Shown here piece after piece: positions 20,427 through 30,107 of a stretch of DNA of 64,000 bases. The notes below the pieces were generated by a model. It did no database searches. It was not told the DNA's origin and saw nothing but the letters and a program-made list of their open reading frames with translations. The stretch lies in contig JAUNUP010000016.1 of NCBI GenBank assembly GCA_030538115.1, positions 15,643-79,642 of the forward strand, read 5' to 3'. Source of the stretch: Dermatophilus congolensis (GTDB lineage Bacteria > Actinomycetota > Actinomycetes > Actinomycetales > Dermatophilaceae). Every line of letters starts with the position of its first letter. The stretch's first letter is position 1. The translations under genes and the position numbers were made by a program.

Positions 20427-22178
20427 TCAGCGGGCAGGAACGATGACGTCAGAGGCCGAACCGACGCTCTGCCAACCGCTGCCCGCACGACGCACGACCT
20501 CGTTCGCCGTCGTCACACCAACGAGACCTCGATCGCCGCCGAGCGAGACCAGCGAGACCAGCCCGGGGACGGGCGGCTGCTCGACCGTGTTGGCGCCGAG
20601 AGGCACCACCAGGGGCGTCTTCTCCGCTCCGGCCAACCGGGAGCCGACGACGCCCAAGGTATGGTCGTCGATCCATGCGACCGCATCGGCGACGGCGATG
20701 TCGCGGCCCACCGCCCATGGTGCACCGAGACCGAGCGGCCCGCGGCTGTCGTCACGCTCCACACCTGCCAGGTCGAGGTGCATGCGGCCGCTCGCCTCTT
20801 TGCTCAGCACGACCGCGCGGAACCCCTCTGGAGCCGGCTTCACCGACAGCACGGTGCGCCCCTTGAGCCAGTCGGCCACGAGACGGGTCGGCGCCACTCC
20901 CTGCACGCCCGCGGGAGGCAGCACCCAGATGGCGGGCGTGCCGTCCGAGGCCTTTCCGCCGACCCAGAGGTATCCGGCGTGGTCGTACGCGGGAGGAGTG
21001 GATGCCGTGCCCGGCAGGCGCGCGGCGCGCGAGGCACCGCCCACCCACCGCGCGAGCTGCCCGCTCTGAGGCGACACGGCGGCGACATCGCCCAGGTCGG
21101 CGGAGACGGCAACGTGCGTCCACGTCTCGGCGAGGCGCGGGAACGAGGGTAGGTCGGGTACCTCGACCACGCGCGGAAACGACGTCGAACTGATCGGTTC
21201 GAGCGCGTCGCCGATGCGTCGCAGCACGACCGCAGAGAGGGCGGGCGCGCCCTGAAAGCCGAGCTCGGCCGTGGTGCGGGGCAGGCCCTGGAAACCGCCG
21301 ATGTCCAAGGGTCGACCGTCGACCATGAGCGAGACGTCGGTGACCTCGGGTACCTGGCGCATCGTGCGCAGCGCCTGCGCCCATGCCGCCCGGCGCGACG
21401 TGGCGTCCATGGCCAGAGCCCGTGGCGTCAAGTCGATCTGCGCGGCTGCTCCGGCAACCGGAACGGCATCCACGGCCAGCTCGGTGCCAGCCGGGAAACC
21501 GCTGATCACAGCGGGCGCAAGATACTCGGGAGCGGGGTCGAGCAGTGCACGCGCGAGCGAGGTCGTCAACCCCGGTCCGACAGCGAAGCGCCGCCAGTCG
21601 GGCACCATCGTGTCGCCGCTTCGGCTCACGTAGGCGACCTGATACTGCCGGTAGGCGCGGTCGAAGTAGAACTGCGAGAGCCAGAGCCCGAATCCGTCGG
21701 GGAGACTGGCGATGCGCCACTCCCCGAATACCTGCTCCATGCCGATCTCGACCTCGCGCGTGGTGCCGACCGGCGACGCGGAGAATCGGCCGGCCGAGTC
21801 GAGGGCCGCCCCCTCCTGGATCGCCACCGTCACCTTGCTCCCACCCTCCGACACCGCGGTCTCGGGGCGGGCGGTGCCGGGGTACACGACCACGCTGCGC
21901 GGTCGCCACAACTGCGACGCATCGGGAGTCAGGTACGCGCGCGCGGCACGGTACCCGTCGTCGGCCGACCACTGGGCGGCGAGGAAACCCAGGACGATCT
22001 GTTCGGGCGACGCTCCCGGCCGGGGTGCCTCGAAGCCGAGCTTGATCGGAGGGGCCGCCGGCTGGTTGATCTGCAGGCCTTGCTCGACGGGCCCGGAGCT
22101 GGGCAGACCACAAGCTGCAGCTACCAGGGCGAACGTGATCGCACAGGCACCGGCAACCGCACGCCGCAACCGCCTCAC
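20427..22178 (-). CDS. lpqB: LpqB lipoprotein of the MtrAB system
   Basis: 583 residues with a lipoprotein signal, M-R-R-L-R-R-A-V-A-G-A-C..., and lipobox V-A-A-A-C (Cys at 23). A GerMN/LpqB beta-propeller-type body follows. LpqB binds the extracellular part of MtrB and modulates MtrA phosphorylation, affecting cell wall and division. Its ATG overlaps the mtrB stop by four bases (ATGA), so the mtrA-mtrB-lpqB unit is translationally coupled. Confidence 0.94.
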   Translation of the reverse strand: MRRLRRAVAGACAITFALVAAACGLPSSGPVEQGLQINQPAAPPIKLGFEAPRPGASPEQIVLGFLAAQWSADDGYRAARAYLTPDASQLWRPRSVVVYPGTARPETAVSEGGSKVTVAIQEGAALDSAGRFSASPVGTTREVEIGMEQVFGEWRIASLPDGFGLWLSQFYFDRAYRQYQVAYVSRSGDTMVPDWRRFAVGPGLTTSLARALLDPAPEYLAPAVISGFPAGTELAVDAVPVAGAAAQIDLTPRALAMDATSRRAAWAQALRTMRQVPEVTDVSLMVDGRPLDIGGFQGLPRTTAELGFQGAPALSAVVLRRIGDALEPISSTSFPRVVEVPDLPSFPRLAETWTHVAVSADLGDVAAVSPQSGQLARWVGGASRAARLPGTASTPPAYDHAGYLWVGGKASDGTPAIWVLPPAGVQGVAPTRLVADWLKGRTVLSVKPAPEGFRAVVLSKEASGRMHLDLAGVERDDSRGPLGLGAPWAVGRDIAVADAVAWIDDHTLGVVGSRLAGAEKTPLVVPLGANTVEQPPVPGLVSLVSLGGDRGLVGVTTANEVVRRAGSGWQSVGSASDVIVPAR

Positions 22179-23914
22179 GGCATCCCGGCTTCGCTCGAGT
22201 CACCGGTCACCGGCACGGCCGTGGCACCGGGTCCGGCACTACGGATGACCGGCAGGGGGCCGGTGTCGTGGATGCTCGGTTCCTCGACTCCGTCGGCCAG
22301 CGGAAGCGGCGACTCCACGATCGACACACCGCCGGAGCGCGGGAGGGTCAGTCTGAATCGTGAGCCTTCGCCCGGTACGCCCCAGGCCTGAAGCCAACCG
22401 CGGTGCAGGCGCGCGTCTTCGAGGGCGATCGACAGGCCCAGACCGGTACCGCCGGTCGTGCGGTTGCGTGCCGGGTCGGCGCGCCAGAACCGGTTGAAAA
22501 CCAGCGCCGACTGGCCGGGCTCCAACCCGATGCCCTGGTCACGCACGGCGATCGCGACCGCCTCGTCGTTACCGCCCACCTCCACGCGCACCGGGCGGCC
22601 TTCACCGTGTTCGAGTGCGTTGACCAGCAGGTTGCGCAGGATGCGTTCGATGCGGCGCGAATCGACCTCCGCCTCGAACGGGCCACCGCCGCAGTCGAGC
22701 ACCGTGACCTCGCTGCCCTTGGCCTGCGCCAGCGTCTCGGCCGCAGACATGACTCGTTCGATGATCGGCATGAGGTTGTGGCTCTCGGTGTCGAGATCGA
22801 CACTGCCCGCATCGTGGCGGCTGATCTCGAGCAGACCCGCGAGCATCTCCTCGAACCGCCCCACCTCGGTGTGCAGCAGTTCGGTCGTGCGGGCCACCGG
22901 CGGCGAGAACGAGGCACGGTCGGCGAAAAGCACCTCGGAGGCCATCTGGATCGTCGTCAGCGGGGTACGCAGCTCGTGGCTCACGTCGGAGACGAACCGC
23001 TGCTGCACCTGCGAGAGCTCCTCCAACCGCCCGATCTGGCTCTGCATGTTGTCGGCCATCGAGTTGAACGCACCTGACAGCCGGGCCAGGTCGTCTTCGC
23101 CGCGGAGCTGCATACGTTCGTCGAGCTGTCCGCGGGAGAGCCGCTCGGCCACTGTTGCGGCCTCACGCACCGGGTCGACCACGAGCCGAGTCACGGCCAG
23201 CGAGACGAGCCCGATGAGGGCAGTCAGCAGCAACCCGCCGAGGATGTAGGTGCGCATCATGAGCGCGAGCGCTGCCGCCTCCCTGTCCATGTCGTAGACG
23301 AAGTAGAGGTCGTGCACCCCGGCCTCGGGAATCTGCACTTGCTGCCCCACGACCACCGCAGACGAGCTCTCGCCGCTGGCCGATGTGAGGCGCACGATCT
23401 GCACCTGCTGGTGCGACGGGTCTTGAGCCACGGCCTCCCGCAACGACGTGGGGAGTACGTCGGGCCCGTACGCGGTCCACATCGTCGGGATGCGCCCCGG
23501 CGCGTCGGCACCACCGGCGGGCACCAGGATCAGCTCACGCGACTGGTCGGGCGCTTGCGAGGCCTGCTGCTGCATGAGGTCGTACGCGAGCTGCCGCACG
23601 CTCTCAGGATCGGAGCGGTCGGTGGAGTCGAGGTTGCGCTGAATACCGGTCGCCCGGTACATCGCGTCTTCTTGCGACGCCTCGACCTTGCCCTCGACCA
23701 GCACGGCAGCGGTTCGGCTGTACGAGAACGACTGCAGCAGAACGGTGATGACGGCGCCGAGCACGACGGTGATGACCAGGGTGCGAAACTGCAGGCTGGT
23801 GCGCCACAGACGCCCCAGCCAATCGGCGACACCGGCGAGCCGCCGCGTCACCCGGCCGAAGGCGAAACGGCGTGTCTGCGCCTGGGGTGCCCCCTGCTCG
23901 GGCTCCGGCGCCAT
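22175..23914 (-). CDS. mtrB: MtrB sensor histidine kinase
   Basis: 579 residues. Membrane segments at about 44-62 and 222-242 flank an extracytoplasmic sensor. The HAMP domain (about 236-290) leads to the H-box F-V-S-D-V-S-H-E-L-R-T-P (His313). The ATPase domain carries R-N-L-L-V-N-A-L-E-H-G and G-G-T-G-L-G-L-S-I-A. MtrB phosphorylates MtrA in response to envelope and osmotic conditions. Three bases separate it from mtrA. Confidence 0.96.
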   Translation of the reverse strand: MAPEPEQGAPQAQTRRFAFGRVTRRLAGVADWLGRLWRTSLQFRTLVITVVLGAVITVLLQSFSYSRTAAVLVEGKVEASQEDAMYRATGIQRNLDSTDRSDPESVRQLAYDLMQQQASQAPDQSRELILVPAGGADAPGRIPTMWTAYGPDVLPTSLREAVAQDPSHQQVQIVRLTSASGESSSAVVVGQQVQIPEAGVHDLYFVYDMDREAAALALMMRTYILGGLLLTALIGLVSLAVTRLVVDPVREAATVAERLSRGQLDERMQLRGEDDLARLSGAFNSMADNMQSQIGRLEELSQVQQRFVSDVSHELRTPLTTIQMASEVLFADRASFSPPVARTTELLHTEVGRFEEMLAGLLEISRHDAGSVDLDTESHNLMPIIERVMSAAETLAQAKGSEVTVLDCGGGPFEAEVDSRRIERILRNLLVNALEHGEGRPVRVEVGGNDEAVAIAVRDQGIGLEPGQSALVFNRFWRADPARNRTTGGTGLGLSIALEDARLHRGWLQAWGVPGEGSRFRLTLPRSGGVSIVESPLPLADGVEEPSIHDTGPLPVIRSAGPGATAVPVTGDSSEAGMP

Positions 23915-23917
23915 GGA

Positions 23918-24595
23918 TCAGGCCGGCCCGGCCTTGTAGCCCACGCCACGCACGGTCAACACGATCTGCGGGTGCTCGGGGTCGTCTTCGATCTTGCCGC
24001 GCAGCCGCTGCACGTGAACGTTCACCAGGCGTGCATCGCCCGCGTGCCGGTAACCCCACACCTGCTCGAGCAGCACGTCGCGGCTGAACGCCTGCCACGG
24101 CTTGCGCGCGAGCGCGACCAACAGGTCGAACTCCAGTGGCGTGAGCTGCACGGTCTTGCCGTTCTTCTTCACCGAGTGGCCCGCCACGTCGATGACGACG
24201 TCGCCGATGCGCAGCGTCTCGGGGTTCGGGTCGTCGCCACGACGCAGACGAGCCCGCACACGCGCGATGAGCTCCTGCGGCTTGAACGGCTTGACCACGT
24301 AGTCGTCGGCACCCGACTCGAGGCCGACCACCACGTCGACCGTGTCGGAACGGGCCGACAGCATGACGATCGGCACCCCGGACTCCGCGCGGATGCGGCG
24401 ACACACCTCGATACCGTCCATGCCAGGCATCATCACGTCGAGCAGCACGAGGTCGGGTTTGAGGTCACGCGCCGCCTGCAGGCCCGACTGCCCATCAGGG
24501 CGGTGAGTGACCTGGAGCCCCTCGTTCTGCAGGACGATGCTCAGCATCTCCGCCAGAGCCTGGTCGTCGTCGACTACCAGTACGTGCGCCTTCAT
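23918..24595 (-). CDS. mtrA: MtrA response regulator
   Basis: 225 residues from ATG 24595 (M-K-A-H-V-L-V-V-D-D-D), preceded by GAGAGGAA; a longer frame to 24802 is not conserved. The OmpR-class receiver has D10/D11, phospho-acceptor D53 in L-V-L-L-D-V-M-M-P and K102 in V-V-K-P-F-K-P. A winged-helix effector domain fills residues 125-225 and ends in V-R-G-V-G-Y-K-A-G. MtrA is an essential regulator of cell-wall hydrolases and DNA replication genes in mycobacteria. The usual neighbour tmk is absent here. Confidence 0.97.
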   Translation of the reverse strand: MKAHVLVVDDDQALAEMLSIVLQNEGLQVTHRPDGQSGLQAARDLKPDLVLLDVMMPGMDGIEVCRRIRAESGVPIVMLSARSDTVDVVVGLESGADDYVVKPFKPQELIARVRARLRRGDDPNPETLRIGDVVIDVAGHSVKKNGKTVQLTPLEFDLLVALARKPWQAFSRDVLLEQVWGYRHAGDARLVNVHVQRLRGKIEDDPEHPQIVLTVRGVGYKAGPA

Positions 24596-24819
24596 CCGGA
24601 TTCCTCTCGCGAACCGCCCACGGCCGCGGCCCTCGCCGCACCGTGACCTTTCCGAAATCTTACCCAGCACCCCTGACACAAGGGCGAACAGGCGCGCGGA
24701 AGGACGCCGCCGAGCCTCGCGTCGCCTCGGCCGTCCGGTCACACTGAGTTCAGACCGCGCGGCCTTCGGGCCCCGCGGGCACCGACACATCCGAGCGTTC
24801 ACGCCTCCGGGAGCCCCTC

Positions 24820-25806
24820 ATGCCCGCTGTCTCCACCTGTCTCTGGTTCGACTCCCAAGCCCTCGAAGCCGCCGAGTTCTACGTCTCGATCGTGCCGAAC
24901 AGTCGCATCACATCCGTCATGCGCGACCCGGGCGGCAACCCGCACACCACCGCCGGCCAGGTGCTCTACGTCGAGTTCGAGCTCGACGGGCAACGCTTCG
25001 ACGGCCTCAACGGCGGCCCCGCGTTCGTTCTCGACGAGGCGGCCTCCGTCGTGCTCACCTGCGCCACCCAGGAGGAGGCCGACGCTCTCTGGGACGGGTT
25101 CACCGCCGAGGGCACCCCGTCACAATGCGGATGGCTCACCGACGCGTTCGGACTGTCGTGGCAGATCGTGCCGGAGCGGGTCAACCAACTCCAGATGCCC
25201 ACCGATCCGAGCGATTCCTCTCAGGCCGAGGCAGCCCGGCGGGCCGTGCAGGCGATGATGGGGATGCGGCGACTCGACTCCGCGTGCATGGAGCGCATCG
25301 CCGCAGGTCCCAGTGGATATGCGGCGTTCTCTCCCGAGCCCGGAGACGCCCCAGCCGGCCCGGTCGACTCCCGCCTGGATCGCATCGAGCGCACCGTCTG
25401 GATCGACGCCACTCCGGAGGCGGTGTGGCAGGTCGTGAGCGAACCAGGCTGGTGGGTGAACGGCGGCGCACTGCGGCCGCACGAGATCCGTAGCAGTGAG
25501 GGTCGTCACGAGGTGACCGACCCCGAGATCGGCACCTTCACCGTCTCCGACGAGGGCAGCGACCCCGGGCGCTACATCGCCTACCGCTGGGAGCAGTCGT
25601 CACCCGAGATGAACGACAACACCGGGCTGCACACGCTCACCCAGTTCTGGGCACTCCCCGACCGCGACGGCACCAGGGTCGTCGTCATCGAGACCGGCTT
25701 CCGCGACGCGGGACTCCCCGACGACCGCCTCCGTGCGGCACACGCCGCCAAGGGCCACGGCGGGCACAACAACATACCCCCCCACCGCCCCCCCCGGGGG
25801 ATTTGA
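24820..25806 (+). CDS. VOC (PhnB-like)-SRPBCC fusion protein with abnormal C-terminus
   Basis: 328 residues. Residues 1-125 are a PhnB-like VOC domain (C-L-W-F-D-S-Q-A-L-E-A-A-E-F-Y and W-Q-I-V-P). Residues 185-315 are an AHSA1/SRPBCC domain (I-E-R-T-V-W-I-D-A-T-P-E-A-V-W-Q-V-V). The SRPBCC domain normally ends with a W-E-E-G-L-type helix. Here the reading runs instead into N-I-P-P-H-R-P-P-R-G-I, encoded by C and G homopolymers. This looks like a truncated or frameshifted 3' end, or a sequence error. Both domain types bind small ligands; the reaction is unknown. Confidence 0.8.
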   Translation: MPAVSTCLWFDSQALEAAEFYVSIVPNSRITSVMRDPGGNPHTTAGQVLYVEFELDGQRFDGLNGGPAFVLDEAASVVLTCATQEEADALWDGFTAEGTPSQCGWLTDAFGLSWQIVPERVNQLQMPTDPSDSSQAEAARRAVQAMMGMRRLDSACMERIAAGPSGYAAFSPEPGDAPAGPVDSRLDRIERTVWIDATPEAVWQVVSEPGWWVNGGALRPHEIRSSEGRHEVTDPEIGTFTVSDEGSDPGRYIAYRWEQSSPEMNDNTGLHTLTQFWALPDRDGTRVVVIETGFRDAGLPDDRLRAAHAAKGHGGHNNIPPHRPPRGI

Positions 25807-25817
25807 AAAAGGGGGGG
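25777..25817. other. Homopolymer-rich junction in the VOC-SRPBCC 3' end
   Basis: The segment holds C7 (25777-25783), C8 (25788-25795), G5 (25796-25800), A5 (25806-25810) and G7 (25811-25817) within 41 bases. It interrupts otherwise normal codon usage and contains the stop of the VOC-SRPBCC gene. Nothing like it occurs elsewhere in the window. It may be a sequencing or assembly artefact or a slippage-prone site. Confidence 0.6.
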
Positions 25818-25849
25818 CCGCGGGATCACCCGAGGCCGCCTCCTCTCAT

Positions 25850-25968
25850 CCCTCGCTGGGATCAGTAGCGGTCTCTATTGCTACTGATCCCGAAACGCTC
25901 GGTCCGGGCCTCACCGCGGCGGGCTCGCTTCGCTCGCGTGCCGCGGCTCGGGTCCTCCCTCGCTGGGA

Positions 25969-25979
<11 letters not shown>
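25850..25979. repeat. 23-bp direct repeat duplicating the sahH 3' end
   Basis: CCCTCGCTGGGATCAGTAGC plus GGT occurs at 25850-25872 and again at 25957-25979, spaced 107 bases from copy to copy. The second copy contains the last three codons of sahH (Arg-Tyr-stop on the minus strand) and 14 bases beyond the stop. The first copy is therefore a displaced fragment of the sahH tail, as left by a tandem duplication or misassembly. Confidence 0.85.
25858..25891 (-). terminator. Stem-loop built from the displaced sahH tail
   Basis: Perfect 12-bp arms, GGGATCAGTAGC at 25858-25869 and its complement at 25880-25891, with a 10-base loop. It lies 78 bases past the sahH stop on the minus strand and could act as the sahH terminator. 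Its origin is odd because one arm belongs to the repeated fragment and the other is an extra inverted copy. Confidence 0.5.
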
Positions 25980-27405
<1,426 letters not shown>

Positions 27406-27570
27406 GTACGACTCTTTCGCGTGGGAGAACTTCAGGAGAGGCGCCACAGTCCGGCCGCGGGAGGCGGGCGGAGATACGCGGGCGCCTGACGTCCGCCGAC
27501 CAGCTTACCCGCGCAACTCAAGGCAACCTGCGCGGCTTGGAGCCAACGCCGGTGCGAGCCGGTCAACAGC

Positions 27571-28263
27571 TCAGGTTCGTTGCGCATCCGGTGCGTCGAG
27601 AGGCGTGGCAGTGACGATCACGTTGTCGCGGTAGGTCCAGCCGTTGCCGGAGCGCAGCACCGGCCCTCCGCAGGTGACCAGCACGAGCCGGCGAGGCCCG
27701 TCCGGCGCGAACGTGGGCAGATCGTCCTTGTGTCGGACGTCTAGTCCCGTCACCACCCACCGGGTGACGTGACCTCGCGCATCCGAGGTGTGCACCTCGG
27801 CTCCGGCCTCGATCGACGCGAGCTCGTGCAGTGCGCCCAGATCGCCGTTGATGTCGACGTGCCCGGCCAGCAAGGTCGTGCCCCGGTGGGAGTCGAGAGC
27901 GGCGCCACCGTCCCAGCGGCCGACGACGGCGGGGTCACCTGGAATGACGAGGTCTCCCCCGCCCGTGACCGGACGATCCTCGATCGAGGCCTCCGCGTCG
28001 AGCTGCGGTATCGAGACCGTCAGCGGCGCCAACCGAATCGACTCGTCCGCAGGCACCGGAACAGCCGGAGCACTCACCTGAAAGGTGGCACTCGGCAGTG
28101 GTGCGGCCTGCGGCGTCCCCCCGTTGAGCCCGGAGGCGATGAGCAGCGGCCCGGCCACCACACCGGCCGCGGCCAGCACGAACAGAGGCAGGCGACGCCG
28201 CCCCCCGATGCGGGGAGCGGCGTCGTGGCTGCTCGTAGCTCTCTCGATTACAACGCCCGGCAA
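27571..28263 (-). CDS. srtF: Class F sortase
   Basis: 230 residues. A single membrane segment at 26-45 is followed by a Pro-rich spacer and the sortase beta barrel. The catalytic triad is visible: His135 in L-L-A-G-H-V-D, Cys198 in L-V-L-V-T-C-G-G and Arg212 in Y-R-D-N-V. The class F assignment rests on size and N-terminal anchoring. It sits 11 bases downstream of a surface protein whose C-terminus is a cell-wall sorting signal, so that protein is the likely substrate and the two form an operon. Confidence 0.9.
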   Translation of the reverse strand: MPGVVIERATSSHDAAPRIGGRRRLPLFVLAAAGVVAGPLLIASGLNGGTPQAAPLPSATFQVSAPAVPVPADESIRLAPLTVSIPQLDAEASIEDRPVTGGGDLVIPGDPAVVGRWDGGAALDSHRGTTLLAGHVDINGDLGALHELASIEAGAEVHTSDARGHVTRWVVTGLDVRHKDDLPTFAPDGPRRLVLVTCGGPVLRSGNGWTYRDNVIVTATPLDAPDAQRT

Positions 28264-28274
28264 TGCGTTCTACC

Positions 28275-29849
28275 TCAACGGCGACGACGACGCAGCGTGT
28301 CGCGGGCCGCGAGACCGAGCGCGCCCACCGAACCCGCCGTGAGCAGCCCACCGGCGGCCAAGAGGGCGGAGTTCACCTCGTCGGCCGGCTGGCCGGTGTC
28401 GATCCGCGTCGGCGAGCCCGACGACACGCGGGTACCGCCGGCCACAGGCGCGGCGCTCACGGTGCGGGTGACAGTGGTCGTCGTACCCGACGAGGCCGGC
28501 GCCCCACCGGAGACCGGCGTACCGGACGAGACCGGAGTCGTGGTAGCAGTGACCGTCACCGTCGGCGTCCCGCTGGCCACGGGGGTGCCGCTGGAGATCG
28601 GCGTCCCGCTCGCGATCGGCGTCGGGTTCGCTGTGACGGTCGCCGTCGTGGTCACCGTCGACGTGGGGGCGGGTGTGCCAGGCTGAACGATGACCGGCGG
28701 TGCCGGGTTGACGATGACGGTCGTGGTCGAGCCGGGCGCGGTCACGGTCGAGCCCGGAGCCGTGACCGTCGGCCCAGGAACCGTCACTGTGACGGTCGGC
28801 GCGGGCGGCGTCCCGGTGTCCGTCGGCGTTGGCGAGGCACTGCCAGTCGGCGTCGGCGCGGGCGTGACGCCTTGGCCGTCGCCGCCGGCGCTCACGCGAA
28901 GCGTGGAGGAGACCGGGTAGTTCGCCGTACCCCACATCGTCACGGTGCCGGAGTTCTTGTACTCGGTGAGATTCTTGTCGGTGACCTCAGACGTGCCGAG
29001 CATCATGAAGACCTTGCCGATGTCGCGAGCAGCCGGCTTTATCGTCACCGTGGCCGTGCTCGCGCTGCACGTCTTGGTGTAGCGGTCCGACCCGACGAAC
29101 TGCCGGTTCTCGAGCACACCGTTGACGTTCTTGTCGCCCTGCCAGACGGTCACCTGATCGCACAGGATGGACTGTCCGGCGGCCGGGGTGTCCTCGATGA
29201 CGTAGGTGTCGCCATGCGTGAGGCTCTCAGGCACGGAGGGGCCGACGATCGACCAGAGGATGCCTCCGCGGGGGTCGGTGCCGATCCTCGTCCAGTTCTG
29301 CCACTTCGTCGCAGAGGTCGAGTAGTCGTGATCGGGACGGGGCCCGGTCACGTCGATGTAGTCGACCTGCGGCCAGACCGCACCGTTGACGCGGAACTGC
29401 ACAGGGGTGCGCGGATCGGTCGCGAGGTCGCGGGCCAGCTCGACTCCGAAGTAGGCCGTGCCGCTGATGCCGGTGTGGCCCTCCGCGTACTCGGTGAGGG
29501 TGAAGGTGACGACCTGACCGTGCACCACATAGGTGGCGACGACTTCGCCGTTGGAGTCCTTGAGTTCGCGCGTCACACCGTCGAGGGCGTTCGTCACGAG
29601 CATCGTCGGGAGCGTGAGGGTGAACGTGTCGTCCTTCTTGGAACCGTCCGGCACGGCCCACACCACCGACACCTTGACAGAATCACCGGCCGCTGCGGAG
29701 GTTTCATCCACATTGATCGACTTGATGGCATTGTTCACTGTGGCAGCGAAAGCCGCGGGAACGTTGATCGCGCCCGCCAATAGGGCCGCAGCGCCCAAAC
29801 CGACGGCAATGCGACGTGCACTGAACCGTCCTGATTCGTGGGTGGACAT
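28275..29849 (-). CDS. Secreted surface protein with unusual sorting signal
   Basis: 524 residues. The signal peptide is cleaved after A-A-F-A (about 35), and RBS AGAAAGG precedes the ATG. Residues 36-320 resemble an Ig-like, SDR/collagen-binding-type adhesin domain (D-N-F-type strands, two cysteines in S-I-L-C-D and T-K-T-C). Residues 330-480 are a Thr/Pro/Ser/Gly-rich stalk with repeats such as S-S-G-T-P and T-V-T-V-T. The end is a sorting signal: R-I-D-T-G-Q at 482-487, a hydrophobic span 494-515 and a R-D-T-L-R-R-R-R-R tail. The motif lacks the usual LP of LPXTG. Codon use is normal for the window. Confidence 0.85.
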   Translation of the reverse strand: MSTHESGRFSARRIAVGLGAAALLAGAINVPAAFAATVNNAIKSINVDETSAAAGDSVKVSVVWAVPDGSKKDDTFTLTLPTMLVTNALDGVTRELKDSNGEVVATYVVHGQVVTFTLTEYAEGHTGISGTAYFGVELARDLATDPRTPVQFRVNGAVWPQVDYIDVTGPRPDHDYSTSATKWQNWTRIGTDPRGGILWSIVGPSVPESLTHGDTYVIEDTPAAGQSILCDQVTVWQGDKNVNGVLENRQFVGSDRYTKTCSASTATVTIKPAARDIGKVFMMLGTSEVTDKNLTEYKNSGTVTMWGTANYPVSSTLRVSAGGDGQGVTPAPTPTGSASPTPTDTGTPPAPTVTVTVPGPTVTAPGSTVTAPGSTTTVIVNPAPPVIVQPGTPAPTSTVTTTATVTANPTPIASGTPISSGTPVASGTPTVTVTATTTPVSSGTPVSGGAPASSGTTTTVTRTVSAAPVAGGTRVSSGSPTRIDTGQPADEVNSALLAAGGLLTAGSVGALGLAARDTLRRRRR

Positions 29850-30107
29850 GACGGGCCTTTCTCGACATGGATCAGATTCGTGTCACACGAGACCCCCGGT
29901 CTCGCCCCCAGCGCGACGAATTCCCCTCGCCGCGCACCCCACGTCGACCCCTCTCGACGCCCTTGCCAAAAGTAACACTACATTCCGGTAATTGCCGGTT
30001 TAGTTTGGCACAAGCAGCGCGTCGGGGAGAATGCCTTACCGAATCGTTATGAATGCATCGTTCATCACGGTCGCCCGTATGACACAAACGTCCTGAACGA
30101 TTGAGTT
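29850..30107. other. 258-bp AT-richer promoter region of the surface-protein operon
   Basis: The sequence is clearly less GC-rich than its surroundings (for example around 29965-30010 and 30035-30110). It separates the mycothione reductase stop from the surface-protein start on the same strand, so it holds the operon promoter and perhaps the mycothione reductase terminator. No gene was found and no stem-loop is strong enough to call. Confidence 0.45.

Noticed and set aside
27406..27570. Possible SAH or SAM riboswitch upstream of sahH
   Set aside because: I compared the leader with known SAH and SAM-IV cores by eye and saw no matching conserved blocks.
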